Assembly: GCF_051622035.1 (NCBI RefSeq)
Contig: NC_135365.1
Location: forward strand, 29,388,001-29,452,000
Direction: 5' to 3'
Source: Arctopsyche grandis
Lineage: Eukaryota; Arthropoda; Insecta; Trichoptera; Hydropsychidae
DNA: 64,000 bases
A model generated the notes under the pieces. The model saw nothing but the letters and a program-made list of their open reading frames with translations, was not told the DNA's origin and made no database searches. Made by a program: the position numbers and the translations under genes. Positions 28,101 to 36,540 of this stretch are shown in pieces. How positions within the stretch are numbered: the stretch's first letter is position 1; the number at the start of each line of letters is the position of its first letter.

Positions 28101-30446
28101 TTATAGGTGTACTCTTTTTTTAAGTTTTTAAATACAATTATCTCACAAACCACTAACCGAATCAGACTGTAGAAATAGAAATTATTAATTTTATACTCTA
28201 ATATTTTTTGAATATTTTTACCCCAACTGGAAAGTACTTGATTCTTATCGACACAACGTAAATTTTTTTCAAATCTTTAAGTTGACCGGAAATGGTACCT
28301 ACAATTATAGGTGTCCTCTTTTTAACTTTTTGAATTAAATTATCTCCCAAACCACTAACTAAATCGGACTAAATTTTTTTTACATGTAATAGAAATAATA
28401 ATCTTTATAGCCTTATATTTTTAAAATATTTTTATCTGAACCGGAAGTAGTACTTTGACTCTAGAGAATCAAGGTTTTTTTATGTTTTTATCAGAAAACT
28501 TTTAGTATATTGAACTGATATATTATATCTAGAAGTTTAAGCTTAATACCAAGTCATGTATACAATTTGCATTTTACTCTCGTTCGATTTTTCTTCCACT
28601 ATGTGTGCTCTCTTCACGAAAAAATTTCTTTCCACACCCCTGAATGAATCAAGCTAAAAATGTATATTTGTATTCTCTATGTACAAACTTAGAGCTGATA
28701 AGGTTTTGATCAGAATTCGTAGACCGGAAGAAGTATTTTTTTTTTAAAACAATATTTCATTGTGTTATTTTGATTTTTTAAATTATTTTAATCTTCTTGA
28801 TATTTATTGTGTATAATACTGATAGTGATTTTAAACGTGAGTGAGGAAGTAGAACTTTTGTCACCCTACATTTGCATCGAAAATGCTCTCATAACCGGTA
28901 TGTGTGAATGTATATGTATGTTTAATTATCGAATTTTATTTTGTGACCTTCTTATATTCCTCAAATACATAGATAAAGTGATGGGTTGGTCACATCCGAA
29001 TTTTTTTTTTAAATACTCACAGATTCCCAAGGCAGATCACCTTCGCCACCGATGCCGTCGATCCCACCGCACGCTCCATTATTCCCGGGAAATCCATCCA
29101 TGGGACTCATCCCAGGGCCCATGCCCCCGGGACCCATCCCACTCATCTGACTATTGTTCCCCTTCATCATCATCATCTGATTGCCTTGTCCCGGACCGGA
29201 CATTCTCGACGGTCCCATCTGCCCCATGTTGGGACCCATCTGTCCCATGTTGGGGCCCATCTGTCCCATGCCGGGGCCCATGTGCATGTTGCCCATGGGC
29301 CCGCCGCCCATCATCTGCCCCATCTGGCCGTGATTCGGACCGCAGTTCTGCCCCGACATCATGTTGGGACCCATGTTCGGTCCGCCGGAGCCTCGAATGG
29401 CACCCCGATTCTTCACCATAGCGAGGTTGTTCAACCACTGGGCGGGATTCTGTTTGTTGAATTGGCCCATCTTCAACGGATGTTTCTAATGTGAAAAAAA
29501 AAGCGTGACGTATTTGAAAACACAATCTCACAAAACAATAACAGGACGATCAAAAAGGATGGGGTTCAATTACCTCGAGATACTTTTTTGTACCCGGTTG
29601 TGCACAGTGATATGCGATGATCGATGGATAGTGTCCCTGCAGCACCGCCTCGGCTCCCTTGTTGGCGAGCATCGTAGAAAACACGAATATTTGCGACTGC
29701 TGCTGAGAATACTGTAATCGATTAAAACGTTAAACATACACAGATAGATCGAAGATTCGAACCCTGGATAAATGCTGACCTCCATATTGCTGGGCTGTTT
29801 GGATATCACGTTCGACGGCAGAGGTTGTACGCCCTCGGACCGACAGGAGAGACCGTCGTTGGCATTTCCACCGCCGGTTCCGCGTTGACAGCTCTCCTAC
29901 GGACAATTTTTCGAAATGAAACATCAAAACTTCCAAACGGCAGAGATGACACAGTATACAGTACACACAGTCGCGCCATTACCTGCATGGGCAGAGCGGG
30001 TCCTCGCAGGCCAGTCTGCGGATCGAGTATGTCGTTGGAATCTGACGAGAGACGTTCAGATTTGAGGGAACCTGGTCCGACCATATCGCATGACGGCGAC
30101 TTTGTGGGATCGCCCTCCGAGTCTATGAGACCGTCCATCTCGGTTTTGATATCGGCATTCGGTAGCTCGCCGGTGTCGTCTCCGCGTTCCAGTTTCACAC
30201 GGGGGGCTTCGTCGGCCTCTTTGAGCCCCCCGGATCCGCCGCTCGCACTCCCGCCACCCGGTGCTCCCGCTCGGGAGACATGGCCTACAAGACACGGAAC
30301 GAGAAACTTGATTATCGACAGTCCACCAACGGCGCGTATATAATCATGTAAATAGTTTCAACTATCGTACCGGCGTCCGCATCGGGAATTTCTTCCTTGA
30401 TGGTATTTCTGTTGCCGCCTACTTTGTCTCCCTTATCCTTTATCAT
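15323..30446 (-). CDS. lgs: Legless (BCL9 homologue), Wnt/beta-catenin transcriptional co-activator; complete coding region
   Basis: Eighteen coding exons on the minus strand, 5' to 3': 30446-30371, 30284-29983, 29896-29780, 29711-29574, 29485-29021, 27348-27156, 24106-23361, 23282-23198, 23128-23016, 21232-21088, 20999-20886, 20801-20613, 18171-18037, 17602-17527, 17447-17293, 17207-16615, 16531-16357, 16170-15323. All borders are GT/AG and phases agree, giving 1,554 residues (fly Lgs about 1,470). HD1 (Pygopus PHD binding; [15 protein letters not shown]) is at residues ~166-211. HD2 (Armadillo binding; [20 protein letters not shown]) is at ~432-465. Other hallmarks are [81 protein letters not shown] and the C-terminal [20 protein letters not shown]. 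Known role: nuclear adaptor in the TCF-beta-catenin-Pygopus complex. The start is set by an in-frame TAA upstream in the leader exon. The rest is Met/Gly/Pro/Asn-rich and probably disordered. Confidence 0.95.
16615..17207 (-). CDS. lgs: legless Asn/Pro/Ser-rich exon
   Basis: 197 residues of low complexity, with a degenerate [12 protein letters not shown]-type repeat at about 16840-17010, probably a disordered linker. It is in frame with both neighbours (phase 1 in, phase 0 out). The plus-strand open frames over it are leucine-rich antisense shadows. Confidence 0.9.
17527..18171 (-). CDS. lgs: legless exons encoding the HD3-like block conserved with vertebrate BCL9
   Basis: Two exons, 18171-18037 and 17602-17527, joined in phase 1. 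They encode [17 protein letters not shown], then [20 protein letters not shown], continuing [15 protein letters not shown]. Vertebrate BCL9/BCL9L carry nearly the same block. As I remember fly Legless, it lacks it, so the block appears ancestral and retained here. Confidence 0.9.
18448..18860. mobile_element. TTAA-type piggyBac-like MITE, copy 2 (legless intron)
   Basis: 413 bp. Left end CCCTTCGAGTGCTGA follows TCAA (a one-base change from TTAA). Right end TCAGCATTTAAAGGG precedes TTAA at 18861-18864. The interior matches the copies at 9080 (opposite orientation), 38948 and 42044. No coding capacity. Confidence 0.75.
19216..19665. mobile_element. Second family of TTAA-flanked MITE, TIR CACTTTGCAAGCGG
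   Basis: A perfect 14-bp inverted repeat CACTTTGCAAGCGG marks both ends of a 450-bp element. It is flanked by exact TTAA at 19212-19215 and 19666-19669. The TTAA duplication indicates mobilisation by a piggyBac-superfamily transposase. The termini differ from the CCCTTTG family in this window. It lies in the legless intron between exons at 18037 and 20613. No transposase ORF. Confidence 0.8.
21488..22529 (+). mobile_element. ~1-kb element with ACTTTATCTATG inverted ends, copy A (legless intron)
   Basis: The element is defined by comparison with an inverted relative at 27404-28980 and a fragment at 34941-35055. Its ends read ACTTTATCTATG and CATAGATAAAGT. Inside, ACTTCCGGT-type motifs recur at 21585, 21729, 22021, 22166 and 22301, mostly 135-146 bp apart or twice that, with similar intervening sequence, so it is built from degenerate ~145-bp units. 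No protein-coding capacity is seen and the class is undetermined. Confidence 0.65.
22599..22901 (-). CDS. Candidate in-frame cassette exon of legless encoding a CENP-B/Tigger-like helix-turn-helix
   Basis: Seen: on the legless coding strand, 303 bp (101 codons) are open from a plausible acceptor (TTTCAATGTAG before 22901) to a consensus donor (CATGAG/GTAAAT at 22598). Both borders are phase 0, matching the flanking legless exons 23128-23016 and 21232-21088. The middle encodes [20 protein letters not shown] then [20 protein letters not shown], the pattern of the CENP-B/pogo N-terminal HTH. An internal ATG at codon 27 (NMDFPHRAF) could also begin a separate transcript. Inferred: either an alternative exon that gives Legless a DNA-binding domain, an alternative first exon of a C-terminal Legless isoform, or a transposon remnant that happens to be open. 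Without RNA evidence it is not established as transcribed. Confidence 0.5.
23361..24106 (-). CDS. lgs: legless exon carrying HD2 (Armadillo/beta-catenin binding) and MGP repeats
   Basis: The exon begins in phase 1 with [20 protein letters not shown], then [16 protein letters not shown], the HD2 helix that docks on the first Armadillo repeats. About 130 residues of [12 protein letters not shown] repeats follow (plus-strand positions about 23480-23840) and then a Met/Cys-rich tail. The repeated GGNCCCAT DNA makes long open frames on the plus strand, which are shadows. Confidence 0.97.
24777..26066 (-). mobile_element. Tc1-type transposon in a legless intron
   Basis: Inverted ends of about 28 bp (CACTACCGTCCATATGTTTA...AGACCAAA) bound 1,290 bp. 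TA dinucleotides flank the element at 24775-24776 and 26067-26068. The length, TA target and the encoded transposase place it in the Tc1 family. It inserted into the intron between legless coding exons 6 and 7, transposase on the same strand as legless. Confidence 0.9.
24886..25641 (-). pseudogene. Tc1-like transposase, frameshifted near the C-terminus
   Basis: 251 codons are open from ATG at 25641. They show the paired-type HTH ([20 protein letters not shown]), a second HTH ([19 protein letters not shown]), the first catalytic-Asp segment ([14 protein letters not shown]) and the [12 protein letters not shown] motif. The expected third block with the second Asp/Glu segment is in another frame just beyond the stop, where [10 protein letters not shown] can be read at about 24870-24900. 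A frameshift therefore lies shortly before 24886 and the copy should be inactive. Complete family members have about 340 residues. Confidence 0.85.
26220..26530 (-). pseudogene. Truncated mariner element with transposase N-terminal fragment
   Basis: The minus strand encodes [20 protein letters not shown] followed by [16 protein letters not shown], the diagnostic N-terminal HTH-to-linker region of mariner transposases, with a stop shortly after. Sequence at 26220 (TTAGGTCGTCCTGGAATTTA) resembles a mariner terminus. All of the catalytic domain is missing. It lies in the legless intron next to the Tc1 copy. Confidence 0.75.
26534..26581. repeat. Perfect 22-bp inverted repeat with a 4-base loop
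   Basis: Arms 26534-26555 and 26560-26581 are exact reverse complements around the loop ATTT. It abuts the mariner fragment and is transcribed within the legless pre-mRNA. Confidence 0.95.
27585..28097 (+). mobile_element. Internally deleted hAT element nested in copy B
   Basis: Inverted ends TAGGGTTGCCAGATG with 8-bp flanking duplications CCTTTATA and CCCTTATA (7 of 8 identical). It encloses the C-terminal part of a hAT transposase at 27709-27978. Sequence continuity of copy B on both sides confirms the insertion. Confidence 0.85.
27709..27978 (+). pseudogene. hAT transposase C-terminal dimerisation (hATC) fragment
   Basis: About 80 codons include [20 protein letters not shown] and [18 protein letters not shown], the classic hATC dimerisation motif, ending at the natural C-terminus with a stop. 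The RNase H-like catalytic domain and BED finger are absent, so the copy is internally deleted. Confidence 0.85.
29574..29711 (-). CDS. lgs: legless HD1 exon (Pygopus-binding)
   Basis: 46 codons, phase 0 on both sides. They encode [20 protein letters not shown] then [20 protein letters not shown], which matches fly IFVFSTQLANKGAESVL closely. HD1 binds the PHD finger of Pygopus, joining chromatin reading to beta-catenin. Confidence 0.97.
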
Positions 30447-30485
30447 ACCTCTGCGTGCCTTCGCCAATTTGACTGTAATTAAACG

Positions 30486-32163
30486 TACAATTATACATCT
30501 ATTTACATACATAAATTTGTAAATTGATCGACGACCTCACTTGAAAGAGATTCCCAGAGGGATAATAAAGTTCGTTTGATTTTCGAGGGATTATTAACAT
30601 TATTTTTCAAATTTTAAAATGTTATGATTTGAATTATGCCAGTACGAAATAAAAACATCCATCGACAGAAATAATTAATTATCTTGTAGACGTGCCTCAC
30701 AGATGCGAGAAGAGTTCAGCATGTGTCGTGTTCAGTAGTCTGTCTAAGAGTGATATTTGTCTCGGAATGACTGCTCTGCTTCAGCACTAATTTTTTTTCA
30801 TTTCTTCCACTTATTTTACATATATTATTCAGCGTTTAATATGTGATTATTATAGAAAATTATGACAACAATTAACTTTGTAGATTTTGCATTATTTTAA
30901 CAAAAAACACACATTTTCAACTGGATGCTTGGAATCCAACACAGTGGTTAGTGGAATTTTTCAGCACAGTAAGGTAAGTATGCATGGTCGTGCAAATTTT
31001 TCAATATTTCATTATTTATTCAGTGAAACGTTTCAAGCATGCTGAAAACATCATGGTCGTCTTTCAATCAATCGAATAAGAAAGCTTTAAAAGACTCTGA
31101 TCAATGGTAAATCTATTCATCTTCATTGATCGGCAGTGAGCAAAAGCTAGAGCTTGTAAACTTGCCGAGTTCACACTTTTTAATTTTAGAATTCGAGTGT
31201 TTTTTTTTTTAATTATAAATTTTTGCATGTGTGATGCAAAACATCAATTTTTGTTAAATGAATTCTTTATTTCTATATTTGTCTCATCGTCTTAGTACTA
31301 GGATCATCATATTAATCATACCAGAAACACTCTCCAATATATATAAACACTATAATGTTACGATTTATTGTGAAATGAAATTTTCAATTTAAAAGGCTTT
31401 GGTTTCATTATATAAATATACATGTGCACGTAGCTGTAATAAACATACAATTATTAATTGTATACAAAATTGATGACAAATTGCATTAATGTATAGAAAC
31501 GAAGAGTTCATTTAACGAGAATTGGTGAAACCAGACCTAGTGGTGTAGACAGTTACAGGCATATTAGATTTTCTACATTATAACAGAAAAAAACAATCGT
31601 ATAAAAGTCGCGTCATATTCATATACAATATATCGATGAGATATTTTTTGCACACGAGAGGAAATGTCTGCCGACTCTTTTTCGCGTCGACACCCGACAC
31701 CCGACAATTACTCTCGAATTCACACCCTGACGGAGAGCTTTTTGTTACATACATATGTGCATGTGTATGCGTTTTAAAACCGACGTGAAAATTGCACTCG
31801 TCGAACGGCACAGCGGAATGTTTATATTTACGTTTACAAATAAACAAATAATGACAATTCGTCTAAGGCCGATGAAAATTGATTTTCGATAGGCTTCACA
31901 ATATGTTTTCACAGGAAACTTGGCCGAGTGCATCAAAGGACCAGGACCCTCGAAACATGTATAGGGTACACGTATAGGGTGGCAGTGTGGTCGCTCCGAG
32001 TGCGGTCCGGAGAGCTGCGAACCGAGATATCCTGTGGATGAGGAGTTTCGATGGAGGCTGACACGCGTGCATGCGAATGGGTGTGTGTGTGTGTGCGCAC
32101 GCGGGTGAGTGAGTGTGTGTGTGTGCGTGTGTGATGTAAACGAAGAAGTCCACGTTGCGCAAG
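30486..32163. other. legless intron 1
   Basis: Intron between the leader exon and the first coding exon. AT-rich over most of its length, with TG-rich simple repeats at about 32081-32133. No exon or transposon terminus is recognised. Confidence 0.5.
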
Positions 32164-32213
32164 CGGGGGGGGGTCGGGGTGGGGGAGGGGGGGCGGGGGT
32201 AGGGGTAGGGGTT
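32164..32213 (+). repeat. G-run tract just inside legless intron 1
   Basis: The plus strand has six or more runs of four to nine G within 50 bases, a strong G-quadruplex-forming pattern. It is on the strand opposite legless RNA, which is C-rich here, and begins about 10 bases from the leader-exon donor. Confidence 0.85.
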
Positions 32214-32223
32214 CTCCTCGTAC

Positions 32224-32700
32224 CTGAGTATTAGTGCGGTGGCGGCGGCGGCGGCGTCAGCATGAAGCCGCGCTGTCGCTGTCGCTGCCGCAATTGCTGC
32301 TGCCGCTGCTGCTGCTGCTGCTGCTGCTTCTTCTGCTTCCGCTGGTCGCGACCCCACGAGCGCTGGCCGAGTTGGCCGGGCCGGGGAGGGGAAGGGTGGG
32401 GGCGGGGGCGGGGGCGGGGGCGGAGCGCCGGTCGCCCTCTGGCGGACGCCCTCCGACGGCGGGCGAGCGGCCAGGCCCCGAATGAGAACGAGCACGAGAA
32501 CGAGAACGAGGACGAGGACGAAAACGCGAGGACGAAAGCGCGACTACGACTGGAGTGCGATCTCTCGCGAGGGCAGATCTCCACAGTCCGCACACTCCAC
32601 ACACTCCGCACAGTCCGCACAGTCCGTACACCACACACCACACACCGACACAACACCACCACTATTTTCCTCGCATTGTTTCGCGGCCGCAAGTTCGTCT
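32224..32700 (-). promoter_or_regulatory. lgs: Probable legless non-coding first exon and promoter region
   Basis: A consensus donor ACTCAG/GTACGAG ends at 32224. Joining it to the acceptor at 30473 puts TAA (32231-32233) in frame upstream of the coding ATG at 30446-30444, so this exon is leader only. The region is GC- and CpG-rich, unlike its surroundings, with (GGGGGC)n GC-box-like repeats near 32397-32424 and a CAG-rich run at 32285-32340 (read on minus). The upper boundary, the transcription start, is a guess. Confidence 0.6.
32231..32263 (-). other. Upstream ORF with six consecutive prolines in the legless leader
   Basis: ATG CTG ACG followed by six Pro codons, His and TAA. It ends seven bases before the splice donor. 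Proline runs slow ribosomes, so it could damp legless translation if this leader is used. Confidence 0.4.
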
Positions 32701-32996
32701 CGAATGCGACCGTGTCCTGCGCTTACACTCGACGCCCGAAAGCTCGACGTTGCCACCCTCACCTCACCACTCGACACGTTTCTTTTCGTTTCGTTACGTT
32801 CTGTGGTGTGTGTGTCCCCCAATTTTGGAACAACGGGCTTCCAACTATATATTATATGTATTTACATACATATATTTCGAAAAAAGTTATTTTCTCTTTA
32901 CCAGCTATGTAATCGACTGTGACCTTTTCGAAGTTGTCGAAACCGTCGAAAACAATTTTCAAGATTTGTATAATTTTTGACAAAAATTATATTTGA

Positions 32997-33515
32997 TTTT
33001 TATTATTACGAAATTATGTTCACAATACATCTTATATCTATTTTAATAGCTACTGATCTACTGATCATTTTCTATTTTATAATTCAATTTAATTTGATTA
33101 GTAACTGTGAACTCACACACTGCGAATCAATCAATTGCAAAGCCTATTATTATTATATATAGAATTAATTCTACTACCCTCGAAGCATCACCATAGCAAA
33201 ATTCGTTATAATTTGTAAATATATTTTTATCTTATGCCAAATTAAACGAGCTAATCATTTTTTTTATGTATGTAAATGTATAGTAACAATACTACACTAG
33301 ATTTTGACATAATTTTTCAACCTCTATTTCTGATCTAAAATTTTGGATCAAATGTGTCTCGATCCTGGGAAACTTATTTAAGAGGATTTTTTGATTTTTA
33401 AATTCGCTTTTTATTATTACGAAATTATGTTCAAAATACATCTTATATCTATTTTAATAGCTACTGATCTACTGATCATTTTCTATTTTACAATTCAATT
33501 TAATTTGATTAGTAA
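32997..33515. repeat. Pair of near-identical 108-bp direct repeats
   Basis: 32997-33104 and 33408-33515 are the same apart from about two substitutions. They are separated by about 300 bases of unrelated AT-rich sequence. Neither contains a recognised feature. Confidence 0.85.
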
Positions 33516-33627
33516 TCATAGTATTATATTATTATAATGTTAATGTACAGCATAATAGGAAAAAGAGTTCAAAAACCTATTTACAATTCTTATAAATGTT
33601 CATAATACATCTAATTCATAATATTAA

Positions 33628-34131
33628 TTAAAGACTCTCTAAAGTCGATGACCTAAAGCAGATTGTGTTTAGGTAATCTGTGTTTATACCTAAAGGGTTG
33701 TAATCACCGAAACTCTTCACAAGTGTGTTAGTATGGTTATTAGTGATTCTGTCATAGAATCTACTGGTTAGTTTGTTAGTAATGTCTGTTGTAACAAACG
33801 AAATATTATATATGGCATGCAGTTTTTTCAAGTTAGTATATATAGGTGTATTATAAATTATTTTTAGGAATTTATTTTGTATTACTTGGAGCTTGAAAAG
33901 GTTAGTATTCGAGGCGTTATTGCATACGGATGAAGCATAGGTTAATAATAATAATATGAGCGCGCGATATACTTTTATTTTATTTTGAGTTGATAAATAA
34001 CTATGGCGATTAAATATTGGATATATTGAGGATATACCCCGCATCGCCTTGCATTTCGCTGCCTCAATGTGAGGTGCCCATCTCATTCTTTTATCGAACG
34101 CTACTCCTAAATTTTTATTACTGACTGCCAT
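33628..34131 (-). pseudogene. Jockey-type non-LTR retrotransposon, 3' end of the reverse-transcriptase ORF
   Basis: 167 codons are open from about 34131. They read LGVAFDKRMRWAPHIEAAKC, then KIKVYRALILLLLTYASSVC and LFKLQVIQNKFLKIIYNTP. This is the region after the polymerase domain typical of Jockey-clade insect retrotransposons (YKALIRPILTYGSPVW-like and LQRVQNKFLRII-like motifs). The 5' part, with endonuclease and RT core, is missing, as expected for 5'-truncated insertion. Confidence 0.8.
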
Positions 34132-34240
34132 TTCAAACTTTCTCCAAAGGGAATTTTCAGATCTGGACTTGGCTTATGCTTTCTAATACTACAAAAATTA
34201 TATGAACTTTTAGATTTCTAACAGGTTTCCGCAAACTTTT

Positions 34241-34745
34241 GATTTTTAACAACGGGTTTCCGGAAACCATTAGGGTGACACCATTGGTTACATTCCTTAT
34301 GAATGTGCTCGAACGGAGAATTTTAGTATTTTTTCATATTTCATATTTGTCCACGATGCGTGGACGATGAAAATATTGTCGTGAAAACGCAAAAACTTTC
34401 ATTGCCGTCTCGGATACCCGAGGTCCGAAGACGAATGTTGTCTTGCAAAAATTGCATCGTACGAATTCTATTCTATTTTTTTATTTTGTGCAGTAAAAAC
34501 CCCATTTCAGTACATCATATGACATAAATAATAATAATAATAATAAAAGAAAACAGTATGCAATGACAAAAACAATAATACGCGGTTTATTAGCCAGCAG
34601 TATGGCTCAGTGGTAGCGTGTATGTATGTTTAGCACCAAGTGATTATTGGATTCGAACACGCTGTACTGCTGGTCAGACTTGGGCAGTGGTGTCACCCTA
34701 AGGGTTTCCATGAGTTTCTCGAAACCCGTTATTTAGTCTAAAATC
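34241..34745. mobile_element. Foldback element with imperfect ~50-bp inverted ends enclosing a tRNA-like segment
   Basis: AACGGGTTTCC...AGGGTGACACCA on the left (34251-34283) is matched in reverse complement at about 34688-34735. The innermost 12 bp, AGGGTGACACCA, are perfect. The interior is AT-rich and contains an (ATA)n run and the tRNA-like sequence at 34594-34673. No ORF. Confidence 0.6.
34594..34673 (+). other. tRNA-like segment (SINE head or tRNA pseudogene)
   Basis: A perfect 9-bp acceptor-like stem CCAGCAGTA/TACTGCTGG encloses an A-box (TGGCTCAGTGGTAGCGTG) and a degenerate B-box (GGATTCGAACACG). Spacing fits a tRNA, but the T-arm does not pair well and no clean anticodon arm is visible, so it is not called a functional tRNA gene. 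Confidence 0.45.
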
Positions 34746-34940
34746 CATAGATGTCTCACTGGATTAATTCTTTAATTAATTAATATAGTGATTTATTTAA
34801 ATATAATTTTAGCTATTAGCTATTATTTATATAATAAAAATGCTGCATTTTTTGTAATTAATCGTCCAGGAAGGGCATCGGAGTCTTCCTGTCAAGCCTT
34901 CTTGGTATACATATATGTATCTATGTTAAATAAAATAAAA

Positions 34941-35055
34941 CTAGATCATGAAAACGTGATCAGTAATCGATTCTGAGTTCGAATCAGTCAAAATCTCGAG
35001 TTCGCATGATCACAAAACTTCATCTATTGTTACTACGTACATACATAGATAAAGT
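34941..35055 (+). mobile_element. 3' fragment of the ACTTTATCTATG element family
   Basis: CTAGATCATGAAAACGTGAT through CATAGATAAAGTA matches the right end of copy A (22411-22528) with few differences. It shows that the family occurs outside the legless introns. Confidence 0.7.
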
Positions 35056-36365
35056 AATTATATGACATATATAACAAAAAACATAATATTAAGGAAAAAC
35101 AATATTTTATAAAGATCTACAAAACTGATCAAATGTCTATCGATGTCCGTCTGATCAGCTATATGATTAAATATCCGACTATACATATCGGAGTATAGAA
35201 AAGAATGCTAGATTTCGCAATAATAGGCAAAAACATTCTGACAAAGGACGAGTCTCCTCAAATATGTTTTTATTGTATTCATATCATTATTCAGATTTAC
35301 GGGAAACTCCGTTAACGACATGTACATATTTACGTCGTTGGAAATTTACTACATGTGGGCGAAAACTTTTGTATCGTAAATTATGAGCGTAAAATTATAC
35401 CGAAGAATAATAAAAAATGCGACACGATACGAATGTATGCACTCGTATCGTTTAGACCCGAAAAAAGCTCGAGTTAAAAAGTATATATTTTTTTAATTTA
35501 CAGAATAATAAATATAAATCAAAAGGGTAATCATTCATTGGTTTTTAATATAATCTAGTGATGGAAATCAAAATACGTTTCGGAGAATAGTCCCGTAGGG
35601 ATCACTTCCATCCAGCTTCGTCCGCCAATCAATTTTGGCCCGATACGATTCCATAAAGTCCTAGTTCGTTCCTCGAGTCCACGTATTTCTCCCTTTGACG
35701 TAGCCCCACATTCGTTGTAGTTGTTGGATTTTTCGAGATTCGTGGATGCTAATATTTTTAAATAAGTAAAACATACAAACGTATCGAGATCTATGTATGT
35801 ATGTATAAAAATTTCCTCATATTTTTAATGCAGGGAAGAATTCAGATAATATGGTTATGTCAGATTTGTTTTTTAATATCTATATATGTAAGTAATTTAT
35901 GTAGAGATTGGTGACGAATGATCGATTTGTAGCTTATTACTTTATTTTATTCATCTATTTTGTTTTATTTTTAAATTATTTTGTCGTACTGAATTAGTAC
36001 TTTATTTATTAGCGAAGCGTTATTGAATTATTATTTTATTTATATTTATTAGCGAAGCGTAATCATTGGTTTTTGAATGTGATATGAAACGTGAGTCCAA
36101 CTAGTGAATGAGTACCCAAAAAAGCGAAGATTGAAAATAGAAAGACAATATTTTATATTCCAAGGAAGTATGGTACACGACATGGTTATATTAAAAAAGT
36201 AAATATATATTCATCGACACAGTAGTAAAGACGACAAATTCTGGTGATTGTTAAATTATTAAAATTTGGTAATAAATAAAAAAGATCGTGGTAAATATAA
36301 CCTAGCGAAACGTGCTACGTTTTCAGTGCTACGTTTTCTACAGTGCTACGTTTTCAGTATTTTTG
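35056..36365. other. Intergenic tract; possible degraded element near 35560-35750
   Basis: AT-rich with duplicated TTATTAGCGAAGCGT motifs near 36008 and 36047. A less AT-rich stretch at 35565-35750 has codon-like composition on the minus strand (DWRTKLDGSDPYGTILRN can be read) but is broken by stops and not identified. Confidence 0.3.
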
Positions 36366-36369
36366 GAAA

Positions 36370-36540
36370 AACCGTAGGCCAACGTAGTCTGGACAGGTGG
36401 AAAACATCTTGGTTAAAGAATCTTCGGCAGTGGTACGGCCTCAGCACCCGAGCACATTTCCGAACAGCCACAGACAGAATACGGATGGGAAGTCTAGTTG
36501 CCGACGTTCTGGGAGGAAAAGGAATACGAAGAAGAATAAT
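36370..36540 (+). pseudogene. 3' coding remnant of a non-LTR retrotransposon
   Basis: It reads LDRWKTSWLKNLRQWYGLST and RIRMGSLVADVLGGKGIRRR. This resembles the final segment of insect retrotransposon ORF2 proteins (WKxxW...L..W.G.....R...DR..W.SLVADV). The upstream part is missing and flanking sequence has CAGTGCTACGTTTT repeats. Confidence 0.5.

Larger units (their letters stand above)
27404..28980 (-). mobile_element. ~1-kb ACTTTATCTATG element, copy B, inverted relative to copy A and interrupted by a hAT remnant
   Basis: Reverse-complement homology to 21488-22529 runs through the whole segment apart from small indels and the insertion at 27585-28097. The ends read ACTCTATCTATG and CATAGATAAAGT. 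The ACCGGAAGT-type internal motifs recur as in copy A. Confidence 0.65.

Noticed and set aside
31896-32922. Several long overlapping open frames on both strands around 32.2-32.9 kb
   Set aside because: GC-rich simple sequence lacks stops by chance. No domain is visible, and the legless splice pattern makes this region leader.
34594-34673. Functional tRNA gene
   Set aside because: The T-arm and anticodon arm do not fold properly and it sits inside a foldback element; kept only as a tRNA-like segment.
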